NCBI GenBank assembly: GCA_046351395.1
Contig: JAXLYP010000020.1
Span: forward strand, 124,001 to 188,000
Source of the DNA: CAYYKK01 sp046351395
GTDB lineage: Bacteria > Myxococcota_A > Polyangia > Polyangiales > Polyangiaceae
Direction of reading: 5' to 3'
Length of the DNA stretch: 64,000 nucleotides
This document shows positions 58,678-64,000 of the stretch, in pieces (position 1 is the first letter of the stretch; the number at the start of each line of letters is the position of its first letter). The position numbers and the translations under genes are program-made. The notes beneath the pieces were generated by a model, which saw only the letters and a program-made list of their open reading frames with translations, was not told the origin of the DNA and did no database searches.

Positions 58678-60456
58678 ATGAGGCGAGTTTCCTTCCTGAC
58701 CAGAGTCGTGGGTTGTCTCGGAGCGATCGCGCTCGCGGGCCAGGCGCGCGCCGACCAGCTGTTCGACCAGCAGGCGGGAGCACTCTCGACGCCGGTCTGC
58801 TCCGGCGACCCGGGCTGCAACACGAACTACAACGTGATCGTCGATCTCGACGGGGACGGCGCGCTCGATCTCGTGTTCCCGAACAGCACCGGATTCTTCA
58901 CGTCGACGGGAACCGCGGAGCCGTTCGTGGTCTACAAGGGCACGAAGACGGGCACGTTCACGGACGTCTCTGCGACGGCGGTCGCGGGGTTCAAGGGAGC
59001 TGTTCGCGAGGTCGCGATCGGGGACGTCGACGGCGACGGTGACCTCGACATGTACGCGCCGGAGGCGCACGGCGGCGCGGACAAGTTCTTCATCAACCAG
59101 GGCGGCATGGTGTTCGCGGACGAGGCGGCGACGCGCATCGACGTCCACAACACGGACGCGGGGGCGACGCGCTTCGGAGACTTCGACGACGATGGGGATC
59201 TCGATCTCTTCGTCGGCCTCGGCTTCGCCACCAGCTCGATGAGCGCGGGCCGCGTCTACAAGAACGACGGCACCGGCAAGTTCGCGCTCGACGCGACGGC
59301 GCTCCCGAACGTCTCGGTGTTCCAGGTCGACGACGTCGATCTCGCGGACATCGACGGTGACTTCGACCTCGACATCGTCGTCAACGTCCACCAGTCGAAC
59401 TTCGTCGTCTTCAAGAACGACGGGACGGGCAAGTTCACGAACGCGTCGTCCAACCTCCCCCCGCACAAGGGCGGCCTCCACTACGGGCCGGGGGTGTGCG
59501 ACGTCGACGGCGATGGCGATCTCGACATCATCGTCGACAACGCGGAGGGCGGGAACAAGGAGCAGCTCATGATCAACAACGGCGACGGGACCTACACCGA
59601 CAAGTCGTCGCAGATCATCGACGACCCAGGGGACGACGACAACGGCGCGAACTGCGCGGACGTGGATGGGGACGGCGACCTCGACCTCATCATCCCATCC
59701 CTCCAGTCGCCCGGAGAGCGCGTCTACGAGAACGACGGGCACGGAACGTTCACGGAGATCGCGAGTGCCTTCCCCGGGATCGGTGATCCCACGCTGTGGA
59801 TGGACTTTGGAGACCTCGATGGGGATGGGCGGCTCGATGCGGTCACGGCCCAGGGCGAAGGTGTGCCGAAGGACGAGCAGGTCTACTTCGGCAACGCGAA
59901 CGTCGCGATCGACACCCGCGCTCCGAAGATCATCGCGCAGAGCGCGACGATGACGAGCGCGGCGGAGCAGATCGTGCGCTTCCGGATCAGCGACAACGCG
60001 GTGACGGACGTCGGCCCGCGCCTGCAGCGCGCGTGGCTGAAGGTCGGCCTCAACGAGATCGACGCGAAGTTCGTGGGCGGGGACGTGTTCCGCGCCGTGA
60101 TCCCGGCGGGCGCGGCGGGCACGCCGATCGTCGCGTGCGCGACGGATCGGCAGGGCAACACGAACGCGGAGTGCGGCGGCGAGAACCCCGCATCGACGAG
60201 CTCGTCCGCATCGACGGGCGCGTCGATGACGACGACCGGCGCGTCGATGTCCACGGGCTCGACGACGGGCTCGACGAGCTCGGGCTCAGGGGGCGGCGGG
60301 GGCAACGGGGCGGGCGACTCGGGCGGAGGCTGCGGCTGCGTGGTCGCGTCGACGGACGAGACGCGGGAGCTCTTCGGGCTCGCGATCGCGGTGAGCGGCG
60401 CGGCGATCGTCGTCGCTCGGCGGCGCTCGCGAAACCACGCCGGGAGCGCGAAATGA
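58678..60456 (+). CDS. FG-GAP/VCBS repeat surface protein with MYXO-CTERM-like tail
   Basis: 592 residues with a Sec signal peptide (1-25, ending QARA). Residues about 40-400 hold repeated Asp-rich calcium-type loops: DLDGDGALDLVF, DVDGDGDLDMY, DFDDDGDLDLFVG, DIDGDFDLDIV, DVDGDGDLDII and DLDGDGRLDAV. They predict an integrin-alpha-like seven-blade propeller. A beta domain and a Ser/Thr/Gly linker follow. The end (GGGCGCVVAS, hydrophobic helix, ARRRSRNHAGSAK) resembles MYXO-CTERM. It is the first gene of a cluster; its stop overlaps the amidase start (ATGA). Confidence 0.9.
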   Translation: MRRVSFLTRVVGCLGAIALAGQARADQLFDQQAGALSTPVCSGDPGCNTNYNVIVDLDGDGALDLVFPNSTGFFTSTGTAEPFVVYKGTKTGTFTDVSATAVAGFKGAVREVAIGDVDGDGDLDMYAPEAHGGADKFFINQGGMVFADEAATRIDVHNTDAGATRFGDFDDDGDLDLFVGLGFATSSMSAGRVYKNDGTGKFALDATALPNVSVFQVDDVDLADIDGDFDLDIVVNVHQSNFVVFKNDGTGKFTNASSNLPPHKGGLHYGPGVCDVDGDGDLDIIVDNAEGGNKEQLMINNGDGTYTDKSSQIIDDPGDDDNGANCADVDGDGDLDLIIPSLQSPGERVYENDGHGTFTEIASAFPGIGDPTLWMDFGDLDGDGRLDAVTAQGEGVPKDEQVYFGNANVAIDTRAPKIIAQSATMTSAAEQIVRFRISDNAVTDVGPRLQRAWLKVGLNEIDAKFVGGDVFRAVIPAGAAGTPIVACATDRQGNTNAECGGENPASTSSSASTGASMTTTGASMSTGSTTGSTSSGSGGGGGNGAGDSGGGCGCVVASTDETRELFGLAIAVSGAAIVVARRRSRNHAGSAK

Positions 60457-62105
60457 AGCCCCCTCGCCTTCGTGGTCGCGCGCTCCAGATCGCGCGCGTC
60501 GCGGCGGAGAGCGGCTCGTCGCTCCTCTCGAACGCGCTGAAAGGCACGCTCGGCATCGACAAGATCAAGCAGCTCCCCTCGGACGTGAGGGGCGAAGTGC
60601 CGATGAGCGCGCGCCCGGTCCGCGCGAACGCGGAGCCGCGCGCGCTCTCGGACGAGGCGCTCGGACACATCCCCGAGCACGCGTTCCCCCCGGGCGCGAG
60701 GGCGTTCGCGCGCGCGTACGCGGAGGAGCGCACCTCCCCGATCGCGGTCGCGGAGCGCGCGCTCCACGCGCTCGACAAACTGCGCGCCGATCGGGACCTC
60801 AACGTCCTCACGGTCGACACGCGATCCATCGCGCTCGCGGACGCGCGCGCCTCCACGGCGCGCTTCCGCGAGCGACGCACGCTCGGACCGCTCGACGGCG
60901 TCCCGTTCCTCGTGAAGGACGAGTTCGACGTCGAGGGCACCCCGACGACGCTCGGCTCGCGCTGTGAGTCCACGGCGCCGAAGGCCGCGGACGCGACGCC
61001 GGTCGCGCGCCTCCGCGCGGCGGGCGCGATCTGCCTCGGCAAGACGGTGCTCACCGAGTGGGGCATGTCGCCGCTCGGCCAGAACCTCCACGCCACGATG
61101 CCGCACAACGCGCACCACCGAAACCGCGTCCCGGGCGGCTCGTCGACGGGCTCGGCGGTGGGCGTCGCGCTCGGGCTCGCCGCGATCGCGCTCGGCGGGG
61201 ACGGCGGGGGATCGATCCGGATCCCCGCGTCCCTCAACGGCGTGTTCGGGATCAAGCCCACGTTCGGTCGCGTGAGCCGCGCGGGAGACGGGTTCAAGGG
61301 CAGCGTCGCGCACGCGGGCCCCCTCGCGGCGAGCGTGACCGATCTCGCCGTCGCGCTGGACGTGACCGCGAGCGCGCACGATCCCGCGGACGAGCTCACC
61401 GCGTGGGCACCTCCGCCCCCGAAGGGCGGGTTCGGCGCGCGGATCGGCGCGGGCGTCCGCGGCCTGCGCATCGGCGTCGCGGAGAGCGAGTGGGAGGACG
61501 CGTCCCCAGACGTGGCGCGCGCGGGCAAGCGCGCGCTCGCCGAGCTCGAGCGCGCGGGCGCGGTGCTCGTCCCGACGGCGATGCCGATCGCCAAGGTCGC
61601 GGCGCCCATCGGCTACTTCTCGATCGGGTGCGAGTCCCTCGCCGCGACACACGACAAGGCGGACGCGGATCGCTCGAAGCTGAGCGACGACCTCCGCATC
61701 TCGTACGCGGTGATCGCCGGGATCAGCGCGGCCGAGTACCTCGACGCGCAGCGGCTCCGCACCGCGCTCCGCCACGAAATCGCGGGCGTGCTCCGCAGCG
61801 TGGACGTGATCGCGCTGCCCACGACCGCGACGACCGCGCCCGTCCTCGAGGACGTCGATCGCTTCAGCACGTTCAGCGACCCGACGGCGCTCGACGCGAT
61901 GTGCCGCTTCGCGTTCCTCGGGAACCTCACCGGCTTGCCCGGCGGGACCGCGCCGGTCGGCGCGGACGCGGACGGCCTCCCGATCGGGCTGCAAATCCTG
62001 GGCGACGCGTGGGACGAGCACGTCGTCCTGGGCGTGCTCGCGCACCTCGAGCGGATCGGCGTCGCGGCGCCGAAGCGCTCGCCCTTCGCGATCGATCTCC
62101 TTTGA
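60453..62105 (+). CDS. Amidase signature family enzyme
   Basis: 550 residues from ATG 60453 overlapping the upstream stop. The catalytic triad is intact: Lys155 in FLVKDEFDV, Ser230 in PGGSSTGSAVG as the cis-Ser and Ser254 in GDGGGSIRIPAS as the nucleophile; the spacings (75 and 24 residues) equal those of fatty-acid amide hydrolase. The first 90 residues precede the domain and are helical. It hydrolyses an amide; the substrate could be fatty amides, peptides or plant-type amides, and is not shown by sequence. It is probably cytoplasmic or membrane-associated. Confidence 0.92.
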   Translation: MKPPRLRGRALQIARVAAESGSSLLSNALKGTLGIDKIKQLPSDVRGEVPMSARPVRANAEPRALSDEALGHIPEHAFPPGARAFARAYAEERTSPIAVAERALHALDKLRADRDLNVLTVDTRSIALADARASTARFRERRTLGPLDGVPFLVKDEFDVEGTPTTLGSRCESTAPKAADATPVARLRAAGAICLGKTVLTEWGMSPLGQNLHATMPHNAHHRNRVPGGSSTGSAVGVALGLAAIALGGDGGGSIRIPASLNGVFGIKPTFGRVSRAGDGFKGSVAHAGPLAASVTDLAVALDVTASAHDPADELTAWAPPPPKGGFGARIGAGVRGLRIGVAESEWEDASPDVARAGKRALAELERAGAVLVPTAMPIAKVAAPIGYFSIGCESLAATHDKADADRSKLSDDLRISYAVIAGISAAEYLDAQRLRTALRHEIAGVLRSVDVIALPTTATTAPVLEDVDRFSTFSDPTALDAMCRFAFLGNLTGLPGGTAPVGADADGLPIGLQILGDAWDEHVVLGVLAHLERIGVAAPKRSPFAIDLL

Positions 62106-62149
62106 CGCGCGGGCGGACGAGGGTCCGTTCATTGCTCCCTTTGAGGCGT

Positions 62150-63232
62150 ATGCGAGGCCGGGCCGTGTTCAGCGCCGTGCTCGTCAGCGGGGCCGCGGTC
62201 GGGGTCGCGTGCGGCGCCCGCACCGGGCTCGACGCGCCGGGGGGCGGCGCGGGCCCCCTCGGGTGCGTGCCCGGCACCGCGGAGCTCGAGCGCGCGGTCC
62301 CCGCGCTGATGTTCGTCGTGGACGCGTCCGGCTCGATGGACGACGCGCTCGAGGGCGCGGGCGTGAGCCGTTGGGACGCGATGCGGTCCGCGTTCGCGGC
62401 GACGCTCCCGCCGGTGGACACGTCGATGGAGCTCGGCCTGATGGTCTATCCGAGCAACGGCGGAGAGAAGAACTGCGCCGCGGGACACCCGGCGATCACC
62501 CCGGGCCTCGGGCACGTGGGTACGATCCTCGACGCGCTCGACGACCGAAAGCCTCGCGGCGCGACGCCGACGGCGGCCGCGCTCGACGCCGCGGCGACCG
62601 CGCTCGAGGCGCACCGCGCCGCCGCGGGCGCGCGGACGCTCGTGCTCGCGACGGATGGCGGGCCGAACTGCAACACCGACCTGGATCCAAAGACGTGCGA
62701 GTGCGTCCCCGCCCCCGTCTGCAAGGAGTCCGTGCTCTGCCTCGACGACGCGCGCACGGTGTCGACCATCGAGGATCTCGCGAAGCGCGGGATCCCCACG
62801 TACGTGATCGGCATCGCCGCGGCGGACGACACGTTCATCGGCGTGCTCGACGAGATGGCCGACGCGGGCGGGCGCGCGCGCGTCGGCGAGGATCCGCGCT
62901 TCTACCCCGTCGCGAGCGCGGCGGACTTCGACCTGGCGCTCGCGACGATCCGCGATCAGGTGGGCGCGTGCACCTACCTGACGCGATCGATCCCCGATCC
63001 GGGCGGGACGATCGTGGTTCGCGTCGACGGCGCCGAGGTCCCGTTCGACCCGACCGGCGCGGACGGGTGGTCCTGGTCCGACCTCTCGAATGGCGAGCTC
63101 GTGTTCACGGGGGACGCGTGCGCGAGCCTCACCTCCGGGAGTCACACGGTCCAAGCGCTCGTGACGTGCGGCGCCGACGCGACGACGTCGGCCGACGCGT
63201 CGTCTTCGTCCGGGAGCGTCGCGCCGCCGTAG
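62150..63232 (+). CDS. von Willebrand factor A domain lipoprotein
   Basis: 360 residues from ATG 62150 with ribosome site GAGG. Lipobox GVAC (Cys21) is followed by GARTGLDAP, as in the MopE-like gene. The vWA domain (about 50-265) has the metal-ion site DASGS (Asp58, Ser60, Ser62), the Thr of ATPTAAAL and the late LATDGGPN. A cysteine-rich loop (CNTDLDPKTCECVPAPVCKE) sits in the middle. The C-terminal part is beta-rich with a Ser/Thr tail. It lies 44 bp after the amidase and is probably in the same operon. Adhesion or surface interaction is likely. Confidence 0.88.
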   Translation: MRGRAVFSAVLVSGAAVGVACGARTGLDAPGGGAGPLGCVPGTAELERAVPALMFVVDASGSMDDALEGAGVSRWDAMRSAFAATLPPVDTSMELGLMVYPSNGGEKNCAAGHPAITPGLGHVGTILDALDDRKPRGATPTAAALDAAATALEAHRAAAGARTLVLATDGGPNCNTDLDPKTCECVPAPVCKESVLCLDDARTVSTIEDLAKRGIPTYVIGIAAADDTFIGVLDEMADAGGRARVGEDPRFYPVASAADFDLALATIRDQVGACTYLTRSIPDPGGTIVVRVDGAEVPFDPTGADGWSWSDLSNGELVFTGDACASLTSGSHTVQALVTCGADATTSADASSSSGSVAPP

Positions 63233-63259
63233 CGCGCGCCGACCTGCGTCCGCAGCGGA

Positions 63260-63610
63260 TCAGCGCTCCGGCTTCTTCGCGCGGATCTGCGGGGTGCGCG
63301 CGCCCGCGATGGCGCGGCGAGCGGCGACGAGGACGGGCTCGAGGCTGTCGAGCAACGTGATCTCGGCGCTGAGTCGCTCGATCGCGTCGTCCGCGTGCTC
63401 CCACGCGGATCGGTGGCCCACGGTCCCGGGCGTGGACGCGGACGCGAGCTCGAGCGCGGTGGTGAGGGACGCGCCGATCTTCCGGAGGCGGGCGAGCTTG
63501 GTGGACGAGGGGTGCGCGGAGGCCGCCTCCGCGCGGTACATCGCGCGGACGATCCCGAGGAGATCGCGAACCGCGGGGATGGGGAGCGCCTCGTCGCGAC
63601 GGGAGAGCAC
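63260..63610 (-). CDS. Uncharacterised small protein
   Basis: 116 residues from GTG 63610; no ATG is available because an in-frame stop lies about 15 codons upstream. It is helical and Ala/Arg-rich (RDLLGIVRAMYRAEAASA, HADDAIERLSAEITLLDSLE) with a basic end. There is no signal peptide, domain or motif. It is convergent with the vWA gene. Codon use is compatible with a real gene, but it could be spurious. Confidence 0.5.
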   Translation of the reverse strand: MLSRRDEALPIPAVRDLLGIVRAMYRAEAASAHPSSTKLARLRKIGASLTTALELASASTPGTVGHRSAWEHADDAIERLSAEITLLDSLEPVLVAARRAIAGARTPQIRAKKPER

Positions 63611-63807
63611 GCGCCATCGATCCCAGATGCTCCGGCGCGCGTCAGCTGGTCACGCGTGATCCGTGTCGTGAAGCGTCCGACCGACGCTCCACGGCGCGCT
63701 GTGGGTCTCGCAGTGGCAGGTTGGTAGGGTCGCGCGACCGCAGTGTCTGCGGCCCGCATCCCCGAAGCGGAAGGAGGTCTCCTGCCGGCACGTGCCCATC
63801 CACAGCG

Positions 63808-64000
63808 TCAATGGCGCGCGGCTAATCCATCCAATGCACTCATCAGCGCCCGGCGCTTCGGCATGCTCCCGAGGGCGTTGCGATTTCCGAAACGAAGGAG
63901 CCCCGACGCGTCCAGCACGGTCGGTGGATAGAGCTCCACCGCGACGGCATCAGTACCCGGCATATCCGTCTCTCTCTCGCATCCACGCGACGATATGAAC
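63808..64000 (-). CDS. Partial C-terminal coding region at the window edge
   Basis: The reverse strand is open from the edge to a stop at 63808. The last 51 residues from the Met at 63963 read MPGTDAVAVELYPPTVLDAS and then continue with basic sequence to ALDGLAARH. The frame continues beyond 64000, so the true start is unknown. No domain could be recognised from this fragment. The 197 bp between this stop and the gene at 63260 show only a weak CCGCAG/CTGCGG hairpin near 63740. Confidence 0.4.
   Translation of the reverse strand, partial: FISSRGCERETDMPGTDAVAVELYPPTVLDASGLLRFGNRNALGSMPKRRALMSALDGLAARH

Noticed and set aside
58157..58823. Short open frames on both strands across the MITE-like elements as a small gene
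   Set aside because: The frames have no ribosome site, are low in complexity and are interrupted within the inverted repeats. Their similarity to each other follows from the duplicated core.
1..64000. tRNA, rRNA, prophage or intact insertion sequence
   Set aside because: The intergenic regions were read for cloverleaf patterns, ribosomal sequence and transposase motifs, and none was found.

Overview
The window is very GC-rich DNA with dense, mostly convergent or divergent short transcription units. Its gene content points to a myxobacterium (Myxococcota), most likely class Polyangia. The signs are about 18 lipobox-bearing proteins, MYXO-CTERM-like C-terminal tails (Gly/Cys, hydrophobic helix, Arg cluster), a Ser/Thr kinase fused to a formylglycine-enzyme-like (SUMF1) domain, a MopE-like metal-binding motif, DUF2330, FG-GAP and von Willebrand A surface proteins, and a very large TPR protein. 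No tRNA, rRNA, CRISPR array, prophage or intact transposase was found. Taxonomy is an inference from gene content and base composition.

Layout. 1-5.9 kb: a truncated histidine phosphatase, a trypsin-like lipoprotein protease, a glutaredoxin-like protein, an outer-membrane barrel candidate, a DUF2914 lipoprotein, an M15-like peptidase and a cysteine-repeat lipoprotein. 5.9-11.2 kb: the kinase-SUMF1 fusion, a FabZ-like hotdog protein, DUF3224, and a divergent pair made of an isonitrile-hydratase-like DJ-1 protein and a GlxA-type DJ-1/AraC regulator. 11.3-21.1 kb: exported proteins (beta-propeller/dihaem protein, paired lipoproteins, M15 peptidase with MYXO-CTERM-like tail, DUF2330, thioredoxin-fold lipoprotein). 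21.4-24.9 kb: a metabolic operon of 2-oxo acid dehydrogenase E2, serine hydroxymethyltransferase and an uncharacterised protein. 24.9-29.3 kb: MarC, an Lrp-type regulator, a truncated phosphodiesterase, two divergent paralogous lipoproteins and an HU-like protein. 29.4-41.2 kb: one 3,921-residue TPR protein.

41.3-45 kb: AlgH, an XPB-type helicase, a small lipoprotein and a Bax1-type (DUF790) nuclease, probably a DNA repair module. 45-55 kb: a propeller lipoprotein, a GT2 glycosyltransferase, a SUMF1 lipoprotein, a TRAP transporter with unusually long DctQ and DctM subunits, and a tail-rich hypothetical protein. 55-64 kb: a small cysteine-rich lipoprotein with a structured 3' region and strong terminator, a PaaI thioesterase, a MopE-like lipoprotein, then an FG-GAP / amidase / vWA gene cluster, and a partial gene at the right edge.

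The least ordinary non-coding feature is at 58164-58510. Two related inverted-repeat elements of about 165-170 bp lie head to head, share one CTAG and are each bounded by CTAG, as expected for miniature transposable elements with a CTAG target duplication. Their inverted-repeat arms differ between the two elements but stay complementary within each. A second repeat family, a roughly 48-bp double-hairpin (REP-like) unit, occurs at 25.6 kb and twice at 55.2 kb, with weaker relatives at 28.8 and 43.4 kb.
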